Positions 27,571-35,052 of a stretch of DNA of 56,270 nucleotides are shown piece by piece. Positions within the stretch are counted from its first letter, which is position 1. Every line of letters begins with the position of its first letter. Both the position numbers and the translations under genes were made by a program. This stretch comes from an uncultured Prevotellaceae bacterium (lineage in GTDB: Bacteria > Bacteroidota > Bacteroidia > Bacteroidales > Bacteroidaceae). The stretch spans positions 1-56,270 of the forward strand of contig CAMZCM010000017.1 of assembly GCA_947305005.1 (NCBI GenBank). Direction: 5' to 3'. Below the pieces are notes generated by a model. It did not search any database. It worked only from the letters and a program-made list of their open reading frames with translations, and had not been told where the DNA came from.

Positions 27571-27605
27571 TCCCAAATTTATATTCCCGAGATAGGGATT
27601 TGAAT

Positions 27606-27956
27606 ATGAGGAAACGAATCAAAAGGATTGTCTTTGGCATGACAATGGTATTTGCCATCGCTTCAGTATGGCCGCTTGCGGCTCAGACGGAACGTGCAGA
27701 TTCATTGTCACACCAACAGTCTCCCTCTGCTGTTTCTGAGGTGAGGGGGCGAATGATGACGAGTCCTTTGCCTGTCTCGATTCGCCAACAAGGTCGGCAG
27801 ATTTGTGTGCAAAGTCGATATAATCAGTTGTTGCCTGTCTATACTGAAAGCGGCACGTTTTATACAGCATTCCGTTTGAGTAAAGGTACGAATTGGTTGA
27901 CGGGTTTGCCCAAAGGCTCTTATCTAATCAATAATCGTAAGTTCACCATTTATTGA
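27606..27956 (+). CDS. Small secreted protein, resembling a C-terminal sorting-type beta domain
   Basis: 116 residues from the chosen start. A basic signal peptide (MRKRIKR then a hydrophobic core, cleavage near LAAQ) is followed by a Ser/Gln-rich spacer. The last 55 residues read like a beta-strand module: QICVQSRYNQLLPVYTESG, then LSKGTNWLTGLPKGSYLINN, ending KFTIY. That rhythm resembles the C-terminal domains of type IX-secreted proteins (VYD..G, LPkGvYIVNGKK), but here the module is nearly the whole protein. I do not recognise a named family. It lies 26 bases before glsA and could be cotranscribed with it. Confidence 0.6.
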   Translation: MRKRIKRIVFGMTMVFAIASVWPLAAQTERADSLSHQQSPSAVSEVRGRMMTSPLPVSIRQQGRQICVQSRYNQLLPVYTESGTFYTAFRLSKGTNWLTGLPKGSYLINNRKFTIY

Positions 27957-27982
27957 ACTTGCAGATACTCACGCTTTGAGGT

Positions 27983-28786
27983 ATGACAACCAGTAGCGAG
28001 TACACTATTGATCTTGAACGTATTATTCGTGGACGGGCAGGCAATCGTGTACCAGGATTTGTCATACGTTGGCTAAAGCGATTAATTCATGAGGATTTTA
28101 TCAATGATTATTTGCTCAAAGGTAAGGAAGGCGTGGACTTTTGTGAAGGTGTTGTTGAGCAGTTGGGTGTTACTCTTACAGTCTCAGGACTTGAGAATCT
28201 GCCAGATGAAGGTCGTTTTACTTTTGTTTCTAATCATCCTTTAGGAGCCATTGATGGAGTCACCTTGGGGGGGGTCGTTGGACGTCGTTATCAGGGCCGT
28301 GTCAAGTACTTGGTCAACGATTTGCTTATGAACTTGAAAGGACTTGCACCGCTTTGTGTACCTATTAATAAGTTAGGAAGTCAATCGCGTGATTTACCCC
28401 GTCTGGTTCAGGAAGCATTTGACAGCGACAATCATATTATTATGTTTCCCGCAGGTCTGTGTTCTCGTCTCATCAATGGTGAGATTCATGACATTCCATG
28501 GGGAAAGGCTTTCATCACAAAAAGTGTTCAAAGCAAGCGAGATGTGGTTCCTGTTCATTTTATCGGACAGAACTCCCCTCGTTTCTATCGAGTTGCCAAA
28601 TGGTGCAAACGTTTGGGCATTAAGTTTAATCTGGCGATGCTTCTTCTGCCTGATGAAATGTATAAATCACGCGGGCGGCATTATGACGTTCATATAGGTG
28701 CTCCCATACCTTACCAAACCTTTGATAAGAGTCGATCGGCCACGGCGTGGGCTCTATGGGTGGAGGATGAGGTTTACAAATTATAA
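27983..28786 (+). CDS. glsA: Glycine-lipid O-acyltransferase (PlsC-like)
   Basis: 267 residues. In Bacteroides, GlsA adds the second acyl chain to the N-acyl-glycine lipid made by GlsB. The acyltransferase motif is FVSNHPLGAID (81-91), with one residue more than the classical H-x4-D spacing; then GRRYQGRVKYLVNDLLMNL, the conserved FPAGLCSR and a late PVHFIGQNSPRFYRVAKW. There are no clear membrane spans, so the protein is cytoplasmic or peripheral. The pairing with the GNAT protein that follows after 22 bases makes the assignment strong; ornithine-lipid synthesis by the same pair (OlsA/OlsB type) is the alternative. Confidence 0.82.
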   Translation: MTTSSEYTIDLERIIRGRAGNRVPGFVIRWLKRLIHEDFINDYLLKGKEGVDFCEGVVEQLGVTLTVSGLENLPDEGRFTFVSNHPLGAIDGVTLGGVVGRRYQGRVKYLVNDLLMNLKGLAPLCVPINKLGSQSRDLPRLVQEAFDSDNHIIMFPAGLCSRLINGEIHDIPWGKAFITKSVQSKRDVVPVHFIGQNSPRFYRVAKWCKRLGIKFNLAMLLLPDEMYKSRGRHYDVHIGAPIPYQTFDKSRSATAWALWVEDEVYKL

Positions 28787-28808
28787 TCGAAAAAGAAAAA
28801 GCAAAAAT

Positions 28809-29789
28809 ATGGAAGAGAAGATCATTGCTCCGGTGCCTGTAGAGGTCTTGAAGAGCGAACTCACAGAAGACAAGCGGCTGCGATTTACCAACAAGAGTCA
28901 CAATGAAATATATGTTGTGACGTGGCAGAATGCCCCCAACGTGGTGCGCGAAATAGGCCGCCTCCGTGAGATTGCCTTCCGTGCTGCTGGTGGAGGTACA
29001 GGGAAAGCTCTTGATCTGGATGAATTCGACACGATGCCTAATCCCTATAAACAATTGATTGTTTGGGATCCTGAGGCAGAGGCTATTTTAGGGGGCTACC
29101 GCTATCTTCTGGGAACTGAAACACAGTTTGATGAGCAAGGACAGCCCATTTTGGCAACCTCCCATATGTTCCATTTTTCAGATCGTTTTATCAAAGACTT
29201 TCTTCCTTATACGATTGAGTTGGGGCGTAGCTGGGTGACGCTGGAATATCAGAGCACTCGTGCAGGGGCCAAAGCATTGTTCGCGTTGGATAACTTGTGG
29301 GATGGCCTTGGTGCTTTGACGGTCATTAAACCCAACGTCCGGTATCTCTTTGGAAAGATGACGATGTATCCCAGCTATGATCGTCAGGCACGTGATATGA
29401 TTCTCTATTTCCTGCAGAAACATTTTGGCGATCCTGACAAGCTGATTCTCCCAATGAAGCCGTTGGTGATTGAGGCTGATCCTGATGCGTTGGCAAAAGT
29501 TTTCTGTGAGGACGATTTCAAAGCTGATTACCGCATTCTCAATCATGAGGTCCGTCAGCGTGGTTATAATATCCCTCCACTTGTGAATGCTTACATGGGT
29601 CTGTCTCCAACGATGCGTATGTTTGGAACGGCCATCAATTACGGCTTTGGTGATGTTGAGGAAACGGGTATTTTAATAGCTGTTGATGAGATTCTTGATG
29701 AAAAGCGCGTGCGTCACATTGACAGCTATGCCAAAGAGCATCCTGAGGCTGTAGCTCCTACCAGTGGCGCCAATCCTGTCATCTCTTGA
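28809..29789 (+). CDS. glsB: Glycine-lipid N-acyltransferase (GNAT, OlsB-like)
   Basis: 326 residues from MEEKIIAP. It belongs to the OlsB/hemolysin-like GNAT family; the Bacteroides homologue GlsB forms N-acyl-3-hydroxy-acyl glycine. Seen: EIGRLREIAFRAAGGGTGKA, DEFDTMPNPYKQLIVWD, the GGYRYLLG strand, ELGRSWVTLEYQ and a C-terminal part with NPPL-like IPPLVNAYMGLSPTMRMFG. The open frame extends upstream into glsA; the ATG at 28809 gives the family N-terminus. Confidence 0.82.
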   Translation: MEEKIIAPVPVEVLKSELTEDKRLRFTNKSHNEIYVVTWQNAPNVVREIGRLREIAFRAAGGGTGKALDLDEFDTMPNPYKQLIVWDPEAEAILGGYRYLLGTETQFDEQGQPILATSHMFHFSDRFIKDFLPYTIELGRSWVTLEYQSTRAGAKALFALDNLWDGLGALTVIKPNVRYLFGKMTMYPSYDRQARDMILYFLQKHFGDPDKLILPMKPLVIEADPDALAKVFCEDDFKADYRILNHEVRQRGYNIPPLVNAYMGLSPTMRMFGTAINYGFGDVEETGILIAVDEILDEKRVRHIDSYAKEHPEAVAPTSGANPVIS

Positions 29790-29808
29790 GTTTATTCATT
29801 CTTGCAAG

Positions 29809-30168
29809 ATGGCACGCCATAATGAGTTTGGAAAATGGGGGGAGGATGTGGCTGCCAACTATCTCTTACAACATGACTTTGAGATACTTGCTCGGAACTG
29901 GCGTCATGAGCATAAAGAAATAGATATTATCGCTCAACGTCAAGGGAAACTATATTTTATTGAGGTGAAGACTCGTCATGGCGAAGAGTGGAACGCTGAA
30001 GAAGCGATTACTTCTAAGAAACGTTCGCTGATGTGGCGGGCTATGATGGCTTGGAAACTACAGCATCCTTCTCTTATGCCAGTTTGCTATTCAGCCATTG
30101 CTGTTGTTATGAAAGCCCCTTATCTGCCTCCGGAAATACGTTGGCATGAGGATTTGTGGAATATGTGA
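29809..30168 (+). CDS. yraN: YraN/UPF0102 family nuclease-like protein
   Basis: 119 residues from MARHNEFGKWGEDVAANYL. It has the restriction-endonuclease-like core of UPF0102: E-x-D (KEIDIIAQRQGKLYFIEVKTR) with the E-V-K signature, and an AEEAITSKKRS helix. Related proteins are suspected Holliday-junction or DNA-repair nucleases, but no activity is settled. It follows glsB by 19 bases on the same strand and ends 13 bases before the converging CYTH gene. Confidence 0.88.
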   Translation: MARHNEFGKWGEDVAANYLLQHDFEILARNWRHEHKEIDIIAQRQGKLYFIEVKTRHGEEWNAEEAITSKKRSLMWRAMMAWKLQHPSLMPVCYSAIAVVMKAPYLPPEIRWHEDLWNM

Positions 30169-30181
30169 TGGTATGAGTTCC

Positions 30182-30676
30182 CTAGGGCTGTGGGCAATCG
30201 TCGCGCCATAACTTGAACGGGTAGCGTCGCATGTGCGAATTATAAAAGCGACGGTCTCCTGTTACCTCACGTCCGATGAAAGTAGGCTTCTCAAATACTT
30301 CATCTGCATCTGTCAGCTCCAACTCAGCCATCACTAGACCTTCGTTGTCTCCATGAAATTCATCCACCTCGAAAACATGTCCGTCGGCAACTCTCACTAA
30401 CCAGCGTGTTTTCTCGACCCGTCCTGGCTCACACAAGTCCATCAGTTCTTGTGCATCCGCAAGAGAAACTTCGGTTTCAAATTCATACCGAGAGAGCCCT
30501 CCATCATGACTGGCACCTTTAATGGTCAGATAACCACGGTCTCCGCGGATACGGACACGTACGCTGCGTCCACCGCCAGAGACGATATAGCCCTGCACAA
30601 TACGTGTATGGTCAAAGGCAAGCTGTTGATAAGAATCACCTTTGACTAGGAACTTCCGTTCAATTTCCTGTGCCAT
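30182..30676 (-). CDS. CYTH-domain protein (triphosphate tunnel metalloenzyme)
   Basis: 164 residues. The diagnostic E-x-E-x-K is at the start (MAQEIERKFLV, residues 4-8), followed by the tunnel strands with alternating basic and acidic residues: RSVRVRIRGDRGYLTIKG, RYEFETEVSL, KTRWLVRV, FEVDEFHG, LVMAELEL. Small bacterial CYTH proteins hydrolyse triphosphate-containing substrates such as inorganic triphosphate; adenylate-cyclase activity is less likely. It begins 3 bases after the 46-residue membrane peptide and is probably translated with it. Confidence 0.88.
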   Translation of the reverse strand: MAQEIERKFLVKGDSYQQLAFDHTRIVQGYIVSGGGRSVRVRIRGDRGYLTIKGASHDGGLSRYEFETEVSLADAQELMDLCEPGRVEKTRWLVRVADGHVFEVDEFHGDNEGLVMAELELTDADEVFEKPTFIGREVTGDRRFYNSHMRRYPFKLWRDDCPQP

Positions 30677-30679
30677 TAA

Positions 30680-30820
30680 TCAGATAAGGAATGCATAAGC
30701 GGCAGCGCAAACGAACAATACGACGAGACCGCCGATAATCCAGTTGATGACGCGCTTTGCCTGTCGTTCTTCGCGAGCTGCTTTTTTGGCAGCGCGCAAT
30801 TGTTTCTTTTCTTTACTCAT
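30680..30820 (-). CDS. 46-residue single-span membrane peptide
   Basis: An ATG at 30820 opens 46 codons ending in TGA at 30682-30680. The product has a strongly basic amphipathic start (MSKEKKQLRAAKKAAREERQ) and one membrane helix (VINWIIGGLVVLFVCAAAYAF), ending FLI. Positive residues on the N-side predict an N-in orientation. It sits between prfB and the CYTH gene (gaps of 44 and 3 bases), so it is likely part of that operon. The function is unknown. It is too short for common gene-length cutoffs. Confidence 0.7.
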   Translation of the reverse strand: MSKEKKQLRAAKKAAREERQAKRVINWIIGGLVVLFVCAAAYAFLI

Positions 30821-30864
30821 AATGTATAGTTGATAAATGATATGACATATAACGGTGACAGAGA

Positions 30865-31983
30865 TTATGCGTTGGTTTCAGCACCATACTCCATCAAAAA
30901 GGCCTTGATGAATGCATCTATTTTACCATCCATCACACCGCCCACATCGGATGTCTGATAGTTGGTGCGATGATCCTTGACGCGTCGGTCATCAAAGACA
31001 TAGGAGCGAATCTGTGAGCCCCATTCAATCTTTTTCTTACCAGCTTCAACTTTTTCCTGCTCCTTCATACGATGCTGTAGTTCTTTGTCATACAGCATGG
31101 AACGGAGCAGCCTGAGTGCATTCTCCTTATTCTTGGGTTGGTCGCGAGTTTCGGTGTTTTCAATGAGAATCTCTTCTTCCTCCCCTGTATAAGGATCCTT
31201 GTATTGGTAGCGAAGACGCACTCCCGATTCCACCTTGTTGACATTCTGACCACCGGCACCGCTGCTACGGAAGGTGTCCCATGAAATGCGAGCTTGTTCA
31301 ATGTTCACCTCTATGGAGTCATCTACGAGCGGAGTGACAAAGACGGAGGCAAAGGAAGTCATGCGTTTACCCTGAGCATTATAAGGTGAAACGCGAACCA
31401 GACGATGTACACCATTCTCGCCTTTGAGATAGCCATAAGCATATTCGCCCATGATCTCCAGCGTACATGATTTGATGCCGGCATCATCGGCCTCTAGCAA
31501 ATTGCTGACCACACATTTGTAGCCATTTTGCTCAGCCCATCGCATATACATTCTCATCAGCATCTGTGCCCAGTCTTGTGCTTCTGTTCCTCCAGCTCCG
31601 GAGTTGATCTTGAGCACAGCGTCCATCGGGTCTTCTTCCTGACGAAGCATATTCTTCAATTCCAAGCCTTCAACTGCGTTGATGGCTTTAGAATAGATAT
31701 CATCCACCTCTTCTTCCGTTATCAGATCCTCCTTATAGAAATCAAAGGCAGTCCCCAGCTCGTCGGTGAGGGTCCGTACTTCGCCGAAACCTTTTATCCA
31801 TTTCTCCAGGCTCTTCACCTTCTTCATCTGTTCCTCGGCACGTTTGGCATCTTCCCAGAAATCGGGCGCTTGCGTGCGGATTTGTTCTTCTTCATATTCC
31901 ATCTGCTTCTGTGGAATATCAAGATATTTGTATAGCGCTTCTACGCGCTCTTGTATTTCTTTTAATTGTTCTTGTGTGATCAT
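30865..31983 (-). CDS. prfB: Peptide chain release factor 2
   Basis: 372 residues, full length in one frame. It releases peptides at UGA and UAA. The catalytic GGQ is at 244-246 (SGAGGQNVNKVES). The codon-reading tripeptide, SPF in E. coli, is SPY here (199-201). The +1 frameshift site that regulates prfB in many bacteria is absent: the corresponding codons read TAT CTT GAT (Tyr20-Leu-Asp) without an in-frame UGA. The start overlaps the fadD stop by ATGA, so translation is coupled. Confidence 0.95.
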   Translation of the reverse strand: MITQEQLKEIQERVEALYKYLDIPQKQMEYEEEQIRTQAPDFWEDAKRAEEQMKKVKSLEKWIKGFGEVRTLTDELGTAFDFYKEDLITEEEVDDIYSKAINAVEGLELKNMLRQEEDPMDAVLKINSGAGGTEAQDWAQMLMRMYMRWAEQNGYKCVVSNLLEADDAGIKSCTLEIMGEYAYGYLKGENGVHRLVRVSPYNAQGKRMTSFASVFVTPLVDDSIEVNIEQARISWDTFRSSGAGGQNVNKVESGVRLRYQYKDPYTGEEEEILIENTETRDQPKNKENALRLLRSMLYDKELQHRMKEQEKVEAGKKKIEWGSQIRSYVFDDRRVKDHRTNYQTSDVGGVMDGKIDAFIKAFLMEYGAETNA

Positions 31984-33788
31984 TCTTCGTACATCTTATC
32001 GATGAGTGCTTTGTAATTCTGCGCGATGACGGGGCGTCGCATCTTCAAGGTATTGGTCAGTTCTCCTTTTTCCATAGAGAAAGGTTTTGGTAAGAGCGTG
32101 ATGCGTTTCACTTGCTCATAATGGGCGAACTCCTGTTGTAACATGGAGATTCGGTTAAGAACCATATTAATCACCAGCGGATGATTGCATAGTTCCTCTC
32201 GTGAACCTACCGAAATAGCGTTCTCTACAGCCCATTGCTCCAATAGCTTATAGTCAGGAATCACAAGCGCTGATACGAACTTTCGTTCGTCGGCAATAAT
32301 GGCGATTTCATCAATGAAACGGTCCACCACGAATTTTGACTCCAGGGCTTGCGGAGATATATATTTGCCATTGGAGGTTTTGAAGAGATCTTTGATACGG
32401 TCTGTCAGGAACAATTCACTGTCTTTGATATATCCGCTGTCGCCCGTATGGAACCAACCTTCAGCGTCTATTGCTTGTGCTGTCACTTCGGCCTTGCGGT
32501 AATAGCCCTTGGTGATGGTGTCACCTTTCAGCAGGATTTCGTTGTTTTCACCGAACTTGATCTCGATTCCATCTAGTACACGACCTACTGAACCAATGCT
32601 CACAGGGTAATCGTGCCAGTCGCAGGATACTGTTGCCGTCGTTTCCGTTAGGCCATAACCGGCTGTCATATTGATACCGCACGCATGAACGAACTCTTCC
32701 ACTTCGCGTGGGATGGCTGCACCGGCCGTCGGGAAGAAATGAGCATTTTCTAATCCCAGCGTCTTCTTCAGGATACTGATGATGGTCTTCTCGTAGAACT
32801 TGTAACGCAGTTTCAGTTGCACGGGCGGAACCAGACCTTTCATGATGTAATCCACATTATAGCGCTTGCCGACAGCCATTGCATCCTGCATCAGCTTTCG
32901 TTGCATGGCGCTACTTGTGGCAATCTTCTCTTGCACGCCGGCATACACTTTCTCCCAGAAACGGGGCACGGCAGCCATACATGTAGGATGCACTTCGCGC
33001 AGGGTCATCTGGATATCCTGAGGCTTCAGGTTGATGGCCAGTTGGCAACCGCGGCTCAAGCACCAATAGCTCCAGGCTCGTTCAAACACATGCGTGAAGG
33101 GAAGGAAGCACATGATCACATCTTTATCTGTGAGGTGCATCACATGATCGTTAGCCGGAATCGCTGCGGCGTACATTCTATAGGTCAGCATGACACCCTT
33201 TGACACACCCGTTGTTCCGCTGGTATAAAGGATGTTGGCAGTATCATCTGGCTGTACGGAAGCCGCTCTTTTCTTCACCTCCTCAGCAAACGGGAAACCT
33301 TCGCCTTGCTGTAAGAACTCGTCGAAATACAGGGAGACATTATCCTGTGGGTTCTTCTTCACTGAACGGTCAAATATAATCAGGCGCTGCAAGGTGGGGC
33401 AAAGCTTCAGGACACGGAATGCGGTGTCGTACTGATACTGTTCCCCAACAAATACGAAACGGATGGAGGCATCGTTGATCATATACTGAATCTGGGCCTC
33501 GCTACTAGTGGCATAGAACGGGATGCTTACGGCTCGAATACCATAAGCGCCGAAATCCACACATACGCTCTCGGGCTTGTTTTGTGAGAAAACGGCGATG
33601 TTCTCCTGTACTCCCACGCCCTGCTTCAGCAAGGCGTTGCTGACAAGAGACACCATTTGTGAGAAACGATTCCACGAAATCGTGTGCCATGAGCTGTCTG
33701 TGTAATCACGATAGCTCAAAGCAGTACGCTCTCCATAAACCTTAGCTTGTTCATGGATGAGCACTGAGAGAGATGAAGTATTCAGCAT
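31980..33788 (-). CDS. fadD: Long-chain fatty acid-CoA ligase (AMP-forming)
   Basis: 602 residues from MLNTSSLSV. It activates fatty acids to acyl-CoA through an acyl-adenylate. Seen: the phosphate loop YTSGTTGVSKG (188-198), GYGLTETTATVS, WFHTGDSGYI, LTDRIKDLFKTSNGKYISP with the hinge and LKMRRP with its lysine near the end. The frame extends to 33848, but the -7 box at 33819-33826 lies between the two starts. It overlaps prfB by four bases; the pairing may be for coexpression only. Confidence 0.93.
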   Translation of the reverse strand: MLNTSSLSVLIHEQAKVYGERTALSYRDYTDSSWHTISWNRFSQMVSLVSNALLKQGVGVQENIAVFSQNKPESVCVDFGAYGIRAVSIPFYATSSEAQIQYMINDASIRFVFVGEQYQYDTAFRVLKLCPTLQRLIIFDRSVKKNPQDNVSLYFDEFLQQGEGFPFAEEVKKRAASVQPDDTANILYTSGTTGVSKGVMLTYRMYAAAIPANDHVMHLTDKDVIMCFLPFTHVFERAWSYWCLSRGCQLAINLKPQDIQMTLREVHPTCMAAVPRFWEKVYAGVQEKIATSSAMQRKLMQDAMAVGKRYNVDYIMKGLVPPVQLKLRYKFYEKTIISILKKTLGLENAHFFPTAGAAIPREVEEFVHACGINMTAGYGLTETTATVSCDWHDYPVSIGSVGRVLDGIEIKFGENNEILLKGDTITKGYYRKAEVTAQAIDAEGWFHTGDSGYIKDSELFLTDRIKDLFKTSNGKYISPQALESKFVVDRFIDEIAIIADERKFVSALVIPDYKLLEQWAVENAISVGSREELCNHPLVINMVLNRISMLQQEFAHYEQVKRITLLPKPFSMEKGELTNTLKMRRPVIAQNYKALIDKMYEE

Positions 33789-33818
33789 AACCGAATATTT
33801 TTTACGGTTTTGATGCCA

Positions 33819-33826
33819 CAAAGGTA
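33819..33826 (-). promoter_or_regulatory. -7 box TACCTTTG of the fadD-prfB operon
   Basis: Consensus match on the minus strand, 30 bases before the ATG at 33788. It rules out the upstream in-frame ATG at 33848. Confidence 0.6.
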
Positions 33827-33899
33827 CTAATATTTTACGATTTACCATTTACGTTTGACAATTTATCTTGCATTTTGTCTCGTTTTTCTTGAAAAGTAC

Positions 33900-33907
33900 T
33901 ACCTTTG
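33900..33907 (+). promoter_or_regulatory. -7 box TACCTTTG of the ArgE-like gene
   Basis: Consensus match 21 bases before the ATG at 33929, with a TTG at 33875-33877 (spacer 22). A TTG codon at 33905 in the same frame falls inside the box and is not the start. Confidence 0.6.
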
Positions 33908-33928
33908 CACACGAAAAAGAATACTGTT

Positions 33929-35038
33929 ATGTATGACACGGACCTTTTGACCCATGAGGCTGTTGTGTTGCTTCAACAGCTCATCGCCACACCTCGTACC
34001 AGTCGTAACGAGGGTGAAGCAGCTGATCTTCTTGCCCATTTCATGGAAGAAAAACGCTATGCTGACGATGGTTGTGAGCTTTATTCAATGAATCGTGAGG
34101 CAAATAATGTATGGTGTGTTGCCAGCGGCTACGATAGTACTCGTCCCACTCTGCTTCTCAATGCTCATATTGATACAGTCAAACCGGTCTCCGCATGGAC
34201 ACGCGATCCGTTTACTCCGGAGATAGAGGGGGATTGCCTTTTCGGTCTTGGCAGCAATGACGATGGGGCTTCATTGGTGAGTCTCCTCCAGGCATTCCGT
34301 GTGCTCATACAACATCCGCAATCATATAACCTTATTTTCCTGGCCTCGGCAGAGGAGGAGGTGTCTGGACGCGATGGTATCGAACGAGCCTTGAAACAGC
34401 TGCCGCCCATTACCGTAGCACTCGTAGGAGAACCTACGGGTATGCAGCCTGCTATCGCGGAGAAGGGATTGATGGTGCTGGATGTGACAGCAAAGGGGAA
34501 AGCAGGTCATGCCGCTCGCAACGAGGGCGTTAACGCCATTTATCGTGCCTTAAAGGATATCACTTGGTTCCAGCATCATCAGTTTGAAAAGGTGTCGGAA
34601 CTATTGGGGCCTGTGAAGATGACAGTGACGATCATCAATGCCGGCACTCAGCACAACGTTGTTCCTGATAGTTGTACCTTTACCGTAGATGTGCGTTCCA
34701 ATGAGTGTTATTCCAATGAGGAAATTTACCAGCAGGTGTGTGCTTCTGTGGAGGCTGAAGTGGCAGCACGTTCGTTCCGCTTGGGGTCTTCGCACATCGA
34801 CCCGGCTCATCCTTTGGTGCAACGTGCAATAGCGCTGGGCCCGACCTCCGATGGCAAGCCGCGCAAGCCTTTTGGTTCCCCCACGTTATCTGACCAAGCT
34901 CTCATGCCTTGGCCGTCGATGAAGATGGGTCCTGGCGACAGCGCTCGCAGCCATACCGCCAATGAGTTTATTCGTATTCAGGAGATACAGGAAGCCATCG
35001 AAAAGTATATTACCCTCCTCGATGGATTGAAGCTGTAA
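33929..35038 (+). CDS. M20-family deacylase, ArgE/DapE type
   Basis: 369 residues. A binuclear zinc amidohydrolase: HIDTV (metal His and Asp), GSNDDGASLVSLLQ, the catalytic ASAEEEVSGRDGIE, GEPTGMQPAIAEKG, the dimerisation lid KAGHAARNEGVNAI and the last ligand His in SARSHTANEFI. In Bacteroidetes this group serves arginine synthesis, removing the acyl group (often succinyl) from ornithine or citrulline; succinyl-diaminopimelate is an alternative. No arg gene is adjacent. I keep the symbol empty because the substrate is not settled by sequence. Confidence 0.85.
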   Translation: MYDTDLLTHEAVVLLQQLIATPRTSRNEGEAADLLAHFMEEKRYADDGCELYSMNREANNVWCVASGYDSTRPTLLLNAHIDTVKPVSAWTRDPFTPEIEGDCLFGLGSNDDGASLVSLLQAFRVLIQHPQSYNLIFLASAEEEVSGRDGIERALKQLPPITVALVGEPTGMQPAIAEKGLMVLDVTAKGKAGHAARNEGVNAIYRALKDITWFQHHQFEKVSELLGPVKMTVTIINAGTQHNVVPDSCTFTVDVRSNECYSNEEIYQQVCASVEAEVAARSFRLGSSHIDPAHPLVQRAIALGPTSDGKPRKPFGSPTLSDQALMPWPSMKMGPGDSARSHTANEFIRIQEIQEAIEKYITLLDGLKL

Positions 35039-35052
35039 AATAGTTATCGCTT

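Noticed and set aside
27394..27605. Search for mraZ or a broken copy before rsmH
   Set aside because: No frame or fragment resembling MraZ is visible on either strand; the region is A/T-rich promoter DNA.
31900..31983. Programmed frameshift in prfB
   Set aside because: The frame is continuous through the usual site; there is no in-frame UGA and no CTT TGA C.
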